From: Trichothermofontia sp964536415
Lineage (GTDB): Bacteria > Cyanobacteriota > Cyanobacteriia > B231
DNA length: 64,000 bases
Assembly (NCBI GenBank): GCA_964536415.1
Contig: CAZHXN010000006.1
Span: 1-64,000 of the forward strand
Direction of reading: 5' to 3'
The notes below the pieces were generated by a model. It had not been told where the DNA came from. It worked only from the letters and a program-made list of their open reading frames with translations, and did no database searches. Shown here piece after piece: positions 1-8,770 of the stretch. The first letter of the stretch is position 1, and each line of letters begins with the position of its first letter. The position numbers and the translations under genes were made by a program.

Positions 1-80
1 TCCCCCCGCAAACGGGGGGTTAGGGGGGCTGGGAGCAGGGGTTGGGGGATGCGGGTTGCATCTTGCCCAACTGAGATGCT
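1..80 (-). repeat. Dispersed MITE-like repeat, copy 1 (cut by window edge)
   Basis: Read on the minus strand, this begins GCATCTCAGTTGGGCAAGAT and continues through C-rich blocks (CATCCCCCAACCCC, CCCAGCCCCCCTAACCCC) to a CCCCCCGTTTGCGGGGGG hairpin at the window edge. The same order of blocks occurs at 23549-23712 and 46114-46279. It contains no reading frame. It is probably a non-autonomous repeat that can fold into strong hairpins; its other end lies outside the window. Confidence 0.75.
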
Positions 81-92
81 CCCGGTGCGATC

Positions 93-133
93 GTTTTTTA
101 TATAGACTTTTTTATATAGACTTTTATATAGAC
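93..133. repeat. Short tandem repeat TTTTATATAGAC
   Basis: Three near-identical copies of TTTTATATAGAC occur in tandem with slightly different T-run lengths. The tract is AT-rich in an otherwise GC-rich region. Function is unknown; slippage is the simplest origin. Confidence 0.7.
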
Positions 134-158
134 GGGAAAAATCAACCAGCGATCCACC

Positions 159-269
159 CTATCTCTCGACAACTTTCCGGATAACCTCAATATCAATCCC
201 CGTCTGCTGGACAATTTGCTCGATGGTCATCCCCACTTGAAGCAACCACGACACCGTTACAGATAGAGA
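159..269 (-). pseudogene. C-terminal gene fragment (about 36 codons)
   Basis: A short minus-strand frame, closed upstream by a stop codon, ends in residues reading MTIEQIVQQTGIDIEVIRKV before a TAG. This helix-turn-helix-like ending resembles the C-termini of cyanobacterial Rpn/PD-(D/E)XK-type or toxin-antitoxin-associated proteins. That match is from memory and weak. No start codon or upstream domain is present, so I read it as a remnant. The rest of positions 1-473 shows no gene. Confidence 0.35.
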
Positions 270-473
270 TCAGGGGCATCTATCAAATACCTACAGCGGT
301 TTCCGCCCCAGTGAGGTACAGTCATGCCTTAGGGGGCAAGGGCTTTAGCCGCAACCTTGCCTCTCATCTCAACCAGAAATGCTGTATCACAGCCAGGACG
401 CTATTATTGACCCACCGACTTAACCCCAGAATGATTAAAGCAATCACCAGCAACTTGGGCCAAGTGCATTCAT

Positions 474-506
474 AAAAAACACCACCCCCCGCCGTGAGGT
501 GTGGTG
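474..506 (-). terminator. Rho-independent terminator of the phycobiliprotein-linker operon
   Basis: On the minus strand a CACCAC-rich arm pairs with a GGGGTGGTG arm around a short loop and is followed directly by TTTTTT. It lies about 90 bp beyond the stop codon of the linker gene that ends at 597. A second 16-bp palindrome (AGCGTCT-CT-AGACGCT, 568-583) lies between the gene and this terminator. Confidence 0.7.
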
Positions 507-596
507 ATCCGTGTGGCTACCCACAACTGATTCGGAATCTTTTGATGACCTGAGACCCGTCCGGCCGAGCGTCTCTAGACGCTAGACCGCTAGCCC

Positions 597-1334
597 CTAA
601 CGAATCAGGCTGCGCAAGGCCGCTTTTTGTTGAGGAGACAGCTTTTGAGCCGCCTCACGGGCTTTCTCTGCCGAGTCCAGCGATTGCAGTAGGCTGAGTA
701 ATTCAGCTTCCAGGTGATCGGCAGTAGGCGAGGGCGGTGGATTCAGGGTTTCTACCACTTCAGGATGGTCACAGGCTCCTGCATTGCAATTGAGGCCCAG
801 CAAGTGCCAGTAGATGGTGGGCACAACACTCCCCCGCTGCTTAATCAGTTCATGGTTAAGGGTTTGGGTTTCCAGATAGGCGGTCGCTGACGGATAGTAA
901 GCCGACTCGCGAGGATAGGGCACTGTAAAGCAACCAAAGAAGTGGCGATATTCCTCAGAATCTAGAATCGCTGTAATGCATTTATCGACACCGTTGTGCA
1001 TCAAAATATCAGAGTAGTAGCGGATCTCAGCTTGATCGATCGGTGCCCGTCCCATGAAGTGCTTAAAGCACAGTTCCAGAAACTTCAGATTCGAAGAATT
1101 GTGATAGAACGAATTGAGATAAACCTCCGAGTGGGCCAGAATTTTCAGGAAACGGCGAACGCCAATCTTATCCGACAAAAAATCTGCCTCAGCCTGGGCC
1201 AGGATCTTGCGTTCATAGGCGTAGGGTTGGCGTTCTAGCACCTGCCGGTAAATTTGCACTAGGGCGGCCTGCCGTTCGGCACGGGTTGAGTAGCGGTTAA
1301 CCGTGATTGGAGTGAATTGATATTCAGGCATCAT
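597..1334 (-). CDS. Phycobilisome linker polypeptide (CpcG/ApcE-repeat type)
   Basis: This 245-residue protein carries one phycobilisome linker domain at about residues 20-145. Hallmarks are IYRQVLERQ (28-36), the SNLKFLELCFKHFMGRAP core (81-98) and the DSEEYRHFFG...VPYPR closing block (125-142). Linker domains join phycobiliprotein discs within rods or to the core at the thylakoid surface. The last 100 residues match no CpcG or ApcE tail I know: they include LNCNAGAC (181-188) and a charged helical end. The start is the first of two ATG codons, 9 nt after AAGGAG. It lies 86 bp downstream of an atypical phycobiliprotein gene on the same strand, so the two are probably co-transcribed. It is not a standard rod or core gene context; assignment to rod-core linkers is tentative. 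Confidence 0.85.
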   Translation of the reverse strand: MMPEYQFTPITVNRYSTRAERQAALVQIYRQVLERQPYAYERKILAQAEADFLSDKIGVRRFLKILAHSEVYLNSFYHNSSNLKFLELCFKHFMGRAPIDQAEIRYYSDILMHNGVDKCITAILDSEEYRHFFGCFTVPYPRESAYYPSATAYLETQTLNHELIKQRGSVVPTIYWHLLGLNCNAGACDHPEVVETLNPPPSPTADHLEAELLSLLQSLDSAEKAREAAQKLSPQQKAALRSLIR

Positions 1335-1420
1335 GATCGTTGCTCCTTTGGTGGGTAGACCGAAATAAGGGTATCGGCAGATGCAAAAGTTCTCATCCTG
1401 ATCCCCTAACCCCTTGGGAC

Positions 1421-1894
1421 CTAAGCATGGGCCTGGAGGGCTGAGATCACAACATCAATGTAGGGGTGAATCAGACCACTATCCTGACTGGGTAAGGTCT
1501 CATTGATCGCATCCTGAAGATAGCGATAGGCCGTACTGCAATGGGCAGTGCGCTTGTGGGCCAGCAAGATGGTATCGAGCCAGACCATCATTTGTTCCTT
1601 GAAAAAGATTTCATCGTCGCGCAGGACGGAGAGCGCAATATACCGCAGGACTTCAGCCATGTCGTACTTACACCGCTGGCCATGCTTTTGAATCACTTCT
1701 GGATGCACCTGGGCAAGCTTCCGCAAGGCGGTGATCACCAGTTGTTCGCTGTTCTCCCGGAGTTTGTGGTAAGTGTCCAACCGGGTCCGGTAGGTTTCGA
1801 CGTACTGTTCCAGTGGTTGTAGTTCCTTCAGCGATAGATAACGTCCATCGGCATCCAGTACATTCTTTTCCAGGGTGTGGTTGAGGGTATGCAT
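1421..1894 (-). CDS. Atypical phycobiliprotein-family protein
   Basis: This 157-residue protein has the length and helical pattern of allophycocyanin-type subunits. Within the chromophore helix it keeps Cys75 and Asp78, spaced like the bilin-attaching Cys84 and the pyrrole-contacting Asp87 of classic subunits, followed by VLRYIALSVLRDD, which parallels the usual LRYxxYAxxAGD. The usual Arg86 is Tyr77, and the GD after the helix is DD. Other sequence, such as the Cys at 119 in AHCSTAYRYL, is unlike standard ApcA/B/D/F or CpcA/B. ATG at 1894 is chosen over an upstream TTG. It precedes the linker gene, suggesting the two proteins work together in a minor or specialised antenna. Bilin binding is an inference. 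Confidence 0.75.
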   Translation of the reverse strand: MHTLNHTLEKNVLDADGRYLSLKELQPLEQYVETYRTRLDTYHKLRENSEQLVITALRKLAQVHPEVIQKHGQRCKYDMAEVLRYIALSVLRDDEIFFKEQMMVWLDTILLAHKRTAHCSTAYRYLQDAINETLPSQDSGLIHPYIDVVISALQAHA

Positions 1895-2275
1895 AGAAAT
1901 CAATCAATTCAGTAAGAGGACATACGAGCCGCAGCAGCACGTTAGGAGTACCCTTCCCGATCAGGGTTGGGATCAGAGCCGATCGCCGCTTGAGCGGAAA
2001 CAGCGGTAGTAACACCCTTGCTTATGGGTTCTCTGCGTTGAGCAGACGCTCTCCTTTGAATCTATGCTCAGACTGCCCAGCCAGAACCGCAGGTTCAACA
2101 CCTTGCAGTGATTCTTAATAGTTCTTGTTGAAAGGATAGCGATGAGGTCACAAATTGTATCCGTAATGGCGATTGCCAAGTTCCTCCTCTCCGTAAAAAT
2201 TCGTACAAATCCGTACAAATCCGTTAAATCCTGATCAAGACGGGTTGGGTCAAGCGTTGAGTTAAGAAGGTTGGG
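1895..2275. other. Intergenic region upstream of the phycobiliprotein operon
   Basis: No convincing gene is seen in these 381 bp. The region should hold the promoter of the minus-strand phycobiliprotein operon. It contains a small direct repeat, CGTACAAATC twice followed by CGTTAAATC, near 2205-2230, and an AT-rich stretch near 2110-2160. No known operator was recognised. Confidence 0.5.
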
Positions 2276-3199
2276 CTAACGGACCAGCAGCCCAATCCCC
2301 CCGATCGCGACGATCGCCCCCAAAACCGCCCGCAGACTGACGCGATCGCCCATCCCAGCAGCAAACGGCAATACAAACAGGGGACTGGTGGCGCTCAGGG
2401 CTTGCACAATCCCAGCGGCAGTGAACCTGAAGGCAAGCTGTTGCAGCCAAATGGCGAGGTAGGTACTGAAAAAAGCGGTGAGGGCGATCGTGCCACTGAG
2501 CTTGGGAGAGCGTAGGGGTTGGAGTTGTTGGCTGAGGGGGATAGGGGTGAGGCATAACCAGAGCCAGGTTAACCCCACGCCCGCGAACAGACGAATCTGC
2601 GTCGCCCACAGGGGACTAATTTCCCCTTGGCTCAACACGGCACGGGATAGGAGTGCCCCTACGGCATGGGTGGCCGCCGTTAGCAGGCCAAAGCCAATCC
2701 CCAGGAGGTGATGCCGGGTTGCGCCAACAGGGACGCGATCGACCGTCCGTTCACTGATGACCCAGCCCACCCCCGCGATCGTCAGCCCCATGCCCCACAA
2801 CTGAACCCCCGTGAGGCGTTCCTGCAAGACCACCACCGCCATTACTGTCGTAACCGGAGCCGCCAACAGACCCATGAGGAGCGTTTGGCGGGCACCCAGA
2901 TAATTCAAGGTTTGGAAATAAAGGGTATCACTGATTCCAATGCCTAGGGCACCACTCAGGCATAGCCAGCCCAGTTCACGCGGGTGATGGCGAAGCAAAT
3001 CCCCTAGCAGTCCCATTGGCTGCGGTTGCCATGCCAGGGTCAGACTGATCAGCCCCAGGGCAACGAAGCCCTTGGCAAAGTTCAAAACTAGGGGTGATAG
3101 GCGCTGCCCCACCTGGGCATAGACCAGGGTAGCGATCGCCCACAGCCAAGCGGCACTCAACGCGGCTAGTTCCCCCCGCCAGACGAGCCCCTCAAACAT
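2276..3199 (-). CDS. EamA/DMT-family transporter
   Basis: A 307-residue, strongly hydrophobic protein with about ten membrane segments in two homologous halves, the layout of the drug/metabolite transporter (EamA/RhaT) family. Recognisable stretches are the N-terminal AALSAAWLWAIATLVY, the half-end GVGWVISERT near residue 150, and a C-terminal half beginning with a new helix pair (LLGIGFGLLTAATHAVG). Members export or import small metabolites, often amino acids or nucleotide-sugar-like compounds; the substrate cannot be predicted here. It starts at ATG 3199 and ends LLVR. The neighbouring SpoIID-like gene is on the same strand 53 bp upstream, so co-transcription is possible. Confidence 0.85.
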   Translation of the reverse strand: MFEGLVWRGELAALSAAWLWAIATLVYAQVGQRLSPLVLNFAKGFVALGLISLTLAWQPQPMGLLGDLLRHHPRELGWLCLSGALGIGISDTLYFQTLNYLGARQTLLMGLLAAPVTTVMAVVVLQERLTGVQLWGMGLTIAGVGWVISERTVDRVPVGATRHHLLGIGFGLLTAATHAVGALLSRAVLSQGEISPLWATQIRLFAGVGLTWLWLCLTPIPLSQQLQPLRSPKLSGTIALTAFFSTYLAIWLQQLAFRFTAAGIVQALSATSPLFVLPFAAGMGDRVSLRAVLGAIVAIGGIGLLVR

Positions 3200-3252
3200 G
3201 GGTCATGCCCACCAGGACATCAATACCAGCCATCGCTTGCACTCATCCAATC

Positions 3253-4443
3253 TCAATAATCCACTTCAAACCGGGCCACGGCAGTCCCAGGGTAGTAGTG
3301 ATTCAGGATTTGCAGATAGGTGTACCCCTGCTCGGCCAAATCCCGCGCCCCCAGTTGGCTCATACCATGCCCCTGGAAGGCGTCCATCACAATCTCATCC
3401 GATGCCGCATACAGAGACTCAACCACACCACCGTGGTAGCTGACAAACTGGCCCGCTGTGGCATCTACAGCTTGAATGGTGCGATCGGCGATTGTTTCCA
3501 AGCCCCGATACACCTGGTAATACTCCGTCGCCCCGATATGGTAAAGCGCATTCACGGGCCGGAAATAATACACCAGCGCGTAGGAACGCGCCGCCACTGC
3601 CTGGGCCTTCAGGGCTTCCATATCCCAGCTTGGGGAAACCTCACTGCCCACCACACTGTAGAGATACCGCTTCAGATCAACGGCATTAATCGCCCAAATT
3701 TGACCGGAGCGCACCACCAAAAGCAAATTGCCCGGATAGCGGCGATCGCCCAGCCGGAAACTCGCCCCCGGTGGCAGAGCGACGCCCACCATCTCCGGTA
3801 GGGCCATCCCCGCGATCGCCATCCCCCCGCCATCGGTGGTGACCGTATAGGCTTGTCCCGGCACCAATTGCGTGAGGGCTTGGCCAGATTGATCCACGAT
3901 CGCCGCCGCCGTATCCACACTCAACTCCAGCACCGACGATCCTTCCACGATCGCCACCCGCATCTCGATCATGCTGTCTACCTGGGCAGTTGCGGGTTGG
4001 AAACGGGCCTTCGCCCGATCGTTGATCGCCTGTTGCTCCGGGGTATAAGTCGGCTTTGGGGTAGCTCCTCCCGACGGGTGTGCTAGGGACTGAGGCGCGG
4101 TTGGGGGCGTGGCTGGGGGCGTGGTTGGAGGCGCGGCTGGAGGCGCGCCTGGGGCAGTGCGATTCCCTTGCGGAGACACGACGCGATCAGCGGCTAACTG
4201 GGGGCGGATGGGGAGAGACGGGGGCAAGGGGGGCAAAGGCGAGGCAACCACCACGGGCGCACTGCCCTGGCTGCGACCATAGAGAAAAACGGTGAAAAAC
4301 GGCAAACAGCCCGCCAGCACTAAGGTCAGGAACCAGAGCCGTTGCCCTAGGGGGGGCGATAACGGAGACAAGGGCTGTTTGTTCGTGACCGTCTGAACCG
4401 TCTGATCAGGAGGACTATTTGGAGGCAACACGATGACACACAA
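3253..4443 (-). CDS. SpoIID/LytB-domain protein (peptidoglycan amidase-enhancer type)
   Basis: A 396-residue protein with one N-terminal membrane anchor (about 34-54), a Pro/Ala-rich linker (about 70-125) and a SpoIID/LytB domain (about 150-390). The domain shows AINAVDLKRYLYSVVGSEV, then SWDMEALKAQAVAARSYAL, then the closing GHGMSQLGARDLAEQGYTYLQILNHYYPGT region. In sporulating bacteria SpoIID cleaves glycan strands lacking peptide stems. In cyanobacteria the family probably acts on the periplasmic cell wall. The segment between the AVAARSYA and GHGMSQ blocks is shorter than in Bacillus SpoIID. The start is GTG 4443; a later GTG four codons in is equally possible. Confidence 0.85.
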   Translation of the reverse strand: MCVIVLPPNSPPDQTVQTVTNKQPLSPLSPPLGQRLWFLTLVLAGCLPFFTVFLYGRSQGSAPVVVASPLPPLPPSLPIRPQLAADRVVSPQGNRTAPGAPPAAPPTTPPATPPTAPQSLAHPSGGATPKPTYTPEQQAINDRAKARFQPATAQVDSMIEMRVAIVEGSSVLELSVDTAAAIVDQSGQALTQLVPGQAYTVTTDGGGMAIAGMALPEMVGVALPPGASFRLGDRRYPGNLLLVVRSGQIWAINAVDLKRYLYSVVGSEVSPSWDMEALKAQAVAARSYALVYYFRPVNALYHIGATEYYQVYRGLETIADRTIQAVDATAGQFVSYHGGVVESLYAASDEIVMDAFQGHGMSQLGARDLAEQGYTYLQILNHYYPGTAVARFEVDY

Positions 4444-4844
4444 TGTTAAGGTCAGGGTATCCGGAGTGGCTGCTCAGGGCGCAGGAGAAATACATACTAG
4501 GCTGCAATTATGCCGCAGGCATCCCCAGCCTGCAAAGTCAGGTAAGGCTGGGCCAGTCCCCACAGGACCAGAGTCGGCAATTCTACGGTCCCCGGTCGCT
4601 GAGAAACTTTCTTAAACTGAAAGAATCAGCTTAAACTGATACCGAAGGGATTGCATCACGAACCATCGGGAATCTTACCGCTAGCCGGTCCTGCATCAGG
4701 TCTGCCTGCGGCCACCTAGGAAACGCAAAGAGATTAATCATTGCCAGATTAATCGTTAGAAGTCCTATCAATCCTGTAAGAGACCCGCTGTTATTGGCTG
4801 CACGTTCTTCCACCTTGGGGCGGTTTGTTCCCCTCAGCGCTACC
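4444..4844. other. Intergenic region with divergent promoters
   Basis: This 400-bp stretch separates the divergent SpoIID-like and roadblock-like genes. I see no gene; short open frames here have no recognisable content. A direct repeat CTTAAACTGA occurs twice near 4612-4640. Confidence 0.5.
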
Positions 4845-5258
4845 ATGTCGCTTACTTCGTTTGCCGTTGATTCACCGTTGCCCACCCATCCCCCTGTGTC
4901 TGACTCCAACACTGACTTGGCTGACCGCGTGATTGGGGCAGCCATTTTTGACTTGAATGGTCTGCCTAAGGAGTACTTTGTGACTAGCGATAACAACAAC
5001 ATTAGCTGGGTACAGACGATCTTCCAGGCACTGGGCCTGCAATCCCTACTCATGTCATCGCTGAAATTAGAGGGGTTCCACCACGCCATTATTCGCGGGC
5101 AAGACTGTAATGCTGTCATTGTCAAACAACGCAATGCCTACGTGGCCTTGCTGATTCGTAGTACGGATGATATCCCCCTGAGCCATACCCTGGTGAACTG
5201 GGTCCATGATTTTGAAGTAGATGCCCTGCGCAACCACCCCCGCTTCCGGGTGGCCTAG
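4845..5258 (+). CDS. Roadblock/LC7-like cyanobacterial protein
   Basis: A 137-residue protein from ATG 4845 (an upstream TTG would add 17 residues). After a polar N-terminus it contains VIGAAIFDLNGLPKEYF, SWVQTIFQALGLQSLLMSS and HAIIRGQDCNAVIVKQRNAYVALLI. This alpha-beta pattern is typical of small Roadblock/LC7 (MglB-like) proteins in cyanobacteria. Such proteins bind or regulate small GTPases in motility and polarity modules, but no GTPase gene lies nearby. Its 3' end overlaps the converging zinc-ribbon gene by 4 bp. The family call is from remembered sequence patterns. Confidence 0.65.
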   Translation: MSLTSFAVDSPLPTHPPVSDSNTDLADRVIGAAIFDLNGLPKEYFVTSDNNNISWVQTIFQALGLQSLLMSSLKLEGFHHAIIRGQDCNAVIVKQRNAYVALLIRSTDDIPLSHTLVNWVHDFEVDALRNHPRFRVA

Positions 5259-5665
5259 AGGGTTTCCGCCTCCGAATCTTCTAAGCGATTCACCGGAACT
5301 TCGATCGCGGCCACGTCTACCGTATTGGCTTGGCCCAAGCGGACAAAGTGTTTATCTTGAATTTCTAAACGGGTGCCACAGTGAGGACAGTCGAACTCAG
5401 CGTTCGCTAAGCCGGTGAATTCATACTGACAAACGGGGCACTGATCCTGGACAATTTGGCGCTGTAGCCACCAGCGCAACCCCACAAAGGCGATCACCGG
5501 GGCAATCAACACGAGGCCCAGCAGCAAAAACAGACCATTCAGCACCCAAGTCAGTCCTAATGACCCTAGCAACAGCACGACGGCCAATAGGGCAAACCAG
5601 CAGCCCAAGCCCGACAGGCTATTCTGGCCCCAGTTATAGCGAGTAAAAAAACTGTTAGGGTCCAT
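5255..5665 (-). CDS. Membrane protein with C-terminal zinc ribbon, function unknown
   Basis: A 136-residue protein with two membrane segments (GLGCWFALLAVVLLLGSLGL and the following LLLGLVLIAPVIAFVGL) and a cytoplasmic zinc ribbon, CPVC...CPHC. The C-terminus is acidic. ATG 5665 is chosen because AGGAGGT sits 4 nt upstream; a GTG at 5680 overlaps that site. The ribbon suggests metal binding or a protein-interaction role, but I do not recognise a named family. The gene converges with the roadblock-like gene. Confidence 0.75.
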   Translation of the reverse strand: MDPNSFFTRYNWGQNSLSGLGCWFALLAVVLLLGSLGLTWVLNGLFLLLGLVLIAPVIAFVGLRWWLQRQIVQDQCPVCQYEFTGLANAEFDCPHCGTRLEIQDKHFVRLGQANTVDVAAIEVPVNRLEDSEAETL

Positions 5666-5864
5666 GCCCACCTCCTGCACAATGAGAACGGTGCCTGTCC
5701 GACACGCGGGAAATACAGGCTGACCTTCCTGCCATCCTAGCAGTCGGGTAGCCTCTCGCCCCAGGGAAAGATCCTAACTTGATCACACCAATGCGGGAGC
5801 GATGGGTGCCCCCGCAGGATGATCCCTCTCATCGGGTACAACTGAGGACAGTAAACAGAATTCA

Positions 5865-5993
5865 CAATGTTGGTAGTAACGACTTTAGTCGTTGCAGGCT
5901 GAAAGCCCGCACTACAAACCTTGAACCATCAATGTTGGTAGTAACGACTTTAGTCGTTGCAGGCTAAAGCCCGCACTACAAACCTTGAACCAT
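5865..5993. repeat. 64/65-bp repeat in tandem (two copies), palindromic
   Basis: Two copies (5865-5929 and 5930-5993) are identical except for one base deleted in the second. Each contains AACGAC-TTTA-GTCGTT and GCAGGC-TAAA-GCCCGC hairpins. A diverged partial copy lies at 56320-56350. It is a dispersed palindromic intergenic repeat of the kind common in cyanobacteria. The rest of 5666-6051 shows no gene; it lies between a zinc-ribbon protein and the end of petD. Confidence 0.85.
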
Positions 5994-6051
5994 CGATTTA
6001 TCTACTGCACTAGTTGCGACTAGAGTTAGCGGTTTTAAAACAGACCCAGTT

Positions 6052-6534
6052 TTAGAACAGACCCAAGGTTAGGGATTTATCGATCGGCATCGTCGCCCCA
6101 ATCCCCAGCCACAGGGTTACCACCGTGCCAAACAGGAAGACCGTCGTGGCGATCGGACGGCGGAAGGGATTTTGGAATTTGTTTACCCCTTCAATAAAGG
6201 GCACCAGCATCAACCCCAGGGGGATGGAAGTCTGGAGCAGAATCCCCAAGAGTTTATTAGGCACAATCCGCAGAATCTGGAAAGCCGGGTAAAGATACCA
6301 TTCCGGTAGAATTTCCAGCGGCGTCGCGAACGGGTTAGACGGTTCGCCCACCATTGCAGGATCAAGGACTGCCAAGGCAACGATACAGGCGATCGTTCCG
6401 GCAATCACCACGGGGAAGATATAGAGCAGGTCATTGGGCCAAGCGGGTTCACCGTAATAGTTGTGCCCCATACCCTTAGCCAGGAGTGCCCGTAGCTTCG
6501 GATTATCTAAATCCGGCTTCTTTAGCGTTGACAT
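6052..6534 (-). CDS. petD: Cytochrome b6f complex subunit IV
   Basis: A 160-residue protein, the standard length, almost completely recognisable as PetD: it starts MSTLKKPDL, has GHNYYGEPAWPNDLLY, the quinone-site PEWYLYPAFQILR and three membrane helices. It forms the C-terminal half of the cytochrome b part of the b6f complex in the thylakoid membrane and contributes to the plastoquinol oxidation pocket with the PEWY motif (residues about 77-80). It lies 65 bp downstream of petB on the same strand, the conserved petBD operon. Nothing unusual is seen. Confidence 0.98.
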   Translation of the reverse strand: MSTLKKPDLDNPKLRALLAKGMGHNYYGEPAWPNDLLYIFPVVIAGTIACIVALAVLDPAMVGEPSNPFATPLEILPEWYLYPAFQILRIVPNKLLGILLQTSIPLGLMLVPFIEGVNKFQNPFRRPIATTVFLFGTVVTLWLGIGATMPIDKSLTLGLF

Positions 6535-6599
6535 AGATCGAGTGGTTCTCCTCTAGGTTAAGCAAATGATCGTTACCCAGACTGGGAGGTTACCCAGCC

Positions 6600-7268
6600 C
6601 TACAAGGGACCAGAGATCCCTTGCTTGCGGATCATCAGGAAGTGGAACAGCATGAAGGTGGCCAGCAACCAGGGCAAGACGAAGGTATGCAGGCTATAGA
6701 AGCGGGTCAGGGTGGATTGGCCCACACTGGTACCGCCCCGGATCAACTCCACAATAAAGGGACCCACCAGCGGAATGGCTTCGGGTACGCCGGACACAAT
6801 CTTCACGGCCCAGTAGCCCACCTGGTCCCAGGGGAGGGAGTAGCCGGTCACGCCAAAGGAAACGGTGATCGTCGCCATGATGACCCCCGTCACCCAGGTC
6901 AACTCGCGGGGTTTTTTGAAGCCCCCGGTCAGATACACCCGGAAAACGTGCAGAATCATCATCAACACCATCATGCTGGCGGACCAGCGGTGGATCGAGC
7001 GGATCAGCCAGCCGAAGTTGACATCGGTCATAATATATTGAACCGACGAAAACGCCTCGGCCACCGTGGGTCGATAGTAGAAGGTCATGGCAAAGCCAGT
7101 GGCGAACTGGATGATGAAGCAGACCAGGGTAATGCCGCCCAGACAGTAAAAGATGTTGACGTGGGGGGGTACGTACTTACTGGTAATGTCTTCTTCTATG
7201 GCTTGAACGTCCAGGCGCTCCTGGAACCAGTCATAAACTTTTGAATCTTTGACCTGCTTGATGAACAT
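6600..7268 (-). CDS. petB: Cytochrome b6
   Basis: A 222-residue protein from ATG 7268, the exact family length, starting MFIKQVKDSKVYDWFQERL. It has four membrane helices with the heme-ligand histidines in RSIHRWSASMMVLMMILHVFRVYLTG and SLHTFVLPWLLATFMLFHFLMIRKQG, and Cys35 (IFYCLGG) that attaches the extra c-type heme. It carries electrons from plastoquinol across the thylakoid membrane within the b6f complex. A longer frame upstream lacks family similarity and is rejected. The 257-bp gap to divergent ctpA should hold both promoters; it contains a GCAGCAA-TCTGG-TTGCTG hairpin near 7358-7375. Confidence 0.98.
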   Translation of the reverse strand: MFIKQVKDSKVYDWFQERLDVQAIEEDITSKYVPPHVNIFYCLGGITLVCFIIQFATGFAMTFYYRPTVAEAFSSVQYIMTDVNFGWLIRSIHRWSASMMVLMMILHVFRVYLTGGFKKPRELTWVTGVIMATITVSFGVTGYSLPWDQVGYWAVKIVSGVPEAIPLVGPFIVELIRGGTSVGQSTLTRFYSLHTFVLPWLLATFMLFHFLMIRKQGISGPL

Positions 7269-7525
7269 GAAGCCGAAAGTCCTAGAAAATGTAAGCAGCT
7301 TAATAAAAAATGTAACATAGCAGCAAAAGCACTTTGACGCGATTTCGACGGATTTGGGCAGCAATCTGGTTGCTGGCCCTGAGACGGATCGCTCCAACTG
7401 GCCCAAACACCCTGGCTTGACCGGGCTAGGGGAGGTTCCCAACGGTTTTCGAGTCCCAGCTACGGCTCCCTGGGGGTTGATGAGGAGCCATCCCTGTTTT
7501 TCTGATAAAAAGTTAATTTTTGTAA

Positions 7526-8770
7526 ATGCATACCCGTTTCATTCAGCTTGGTTTGTGTGTCCTGTTGCAGCTTGTGTTCTGCTTTGGCCTCTGGAGCCAG
7601 TCAGCCCTGGCGCTGACGGATGAGCAGGAATTGGTGAACGAGGCTTGGCGCATTGTCAACCGCTCGTACCTGGACGCCACGTTTAATCACCAGAATTGGT
7701 TGCGGCTGCGTCAGAAGCTCCTGCGGCAATCCTTTACCGATCGCGCCTCGGCCTATGCCGCGATCGATCAGATGTTGGCGAGTTTGGGGGACCCGTTTAC
7801 GCGCTTTCTGGACCCGGACCAGTACCGCAGTCTCCAGGTGAGCACGTCGGGTGAACTGACGGGTGTGGGCCTGCAAATTACGATCGCGGAGGAATCGGGG
7901 CAATTACAGGTGATCACGCCGCTGGAGGGGTCGCCCGCTGAGGCGGTGGGGATTCAACCGTTGGACTATATTCTCAAGATCGATGGGGTGTCTACCGAGG
8001 GGATGTCTCTGGACGAGGCGGCGGATCGGATGCGCGGGCCGATCGGGACCCAGGTGGTGTTGACGATCGTGCCGAATCAGATGCCCCAGGGAACCCCCCA
8101 CGACATCACGGTCACTCGTGATCGCATTTTGCTCAACCCGGTGACCGCCCAACTGCACCTGACGCCCCAGGGAGCGCCGATCGGCTATCTGCGCCTGAGC
8201 CAGTTCAACGCCAATGCGGTACAGGAACTCAAGCGATCGCTGCTGACGTTGGAGCAGTCCCATCCCGTGGGCTATATCCTGGACCTGCGCAATAATCCGG
8301 GTGGGTTGTTGCAGGCAGGGATTGAGATTGCTCGCCTGTGGGTGGATGAGGGGCCGATCGTGTATACCGTGAATCGGCAGGGTGTGTTGGGCAGTTTTGA
8401 TGCGATGGGATCAGCCATCACCCATGCCCCCTTGGTGGTGTTGGTGAACCAGGGGACGGCCAGTGCCAGTGAAATCCTGGCAGGAGCCTTGCAGGACAGT
8501 GGTCGGGCCATTCTGGTGGGGGAGCGGACTTTTGGGAAGGGGTTGATTCAATCCCTGTTTAAGCTTCCGGACGGGTCGGGGATGGCGGTCACCGTGGCCA
8601 AGTATGAAACGCCGAACCACCATGATATTCACCAGCGCGGGATTCAACCCGATCGCGTCGTTCCCTTGCCGCCCCTGCCCCGCCAACTGATGGGGACGGA
8701 AGCGGATTTGCAATACCAGGCTGCGGTGGAAGCCCTGACCCAGAAAACGGTCTTGGTCGGTGCCGCCTGA
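7526..8770 (+). CDS. ctpA: Carboxyl-terminal processing protease (S41)
   Basis: A 414-residue S41 protease with an N-terminal signal (about 1-30, ending SALA), a PDZ domain (about 95-190, with GELTGVGLQI and GSPAEAVGIQPLDYIL) and the protease core. The Ser-Lys dyad lies in GTASASEILAGAL and FGKGLIQS. In cyanobacteria CtpA trims the C-terminal extension of the D1 protein so that the oxygen-evolving cluster can assemble; paralogs CtpB and CtpC have other roles. The location divergent to petB agrees with CtpA, but assignment among paralogs is by length and context. The mature enzyme acts in the lumen or periplasm. Confidence 0.88.
   Translation: MHTRFIQLGLCVLLQLVFCFGLWSQSALALTDEQELVNEAWRIVNRSYLDATFNHQNWLRLRQKLLRQSFTDRASAYAAIDQMLASLGDPFTRFLDPDQYRSLQVSTSGELTGVGLQITIAEESGQLQVITPLEGSPAEAVGIQPLDYILKIDGVSTEGMSLDEAADRMRGPIGTQVVLTIVPNQMPQGTPHDITVTRDRILLNPVTAQLHLTPQGAPIGYLRLSQFNANAVQELKRSLLTLEQSHPVGYILDLRNNPGGLLQAGIEIARLWVDEGPIVYTVNRQGVLGSFDAMGSAITHAPLVVLVNQGTASASEILAGALQDSGRAILVGERTFGKGLIQSLFKLPDGSGMAVTVAKYETPNHHDIHQRGIQPDRVVPLPPLPRQLMGTEADLQYQAAVEALTQKTVLVGAA

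Noticed and set aside
7269..7442. 58-residue N-terminal extension of cytochrome b6
   Set aside because: PetB is 222 residues when started at ATG 7268; the extension has no family similarity and overlaps the promoter region.
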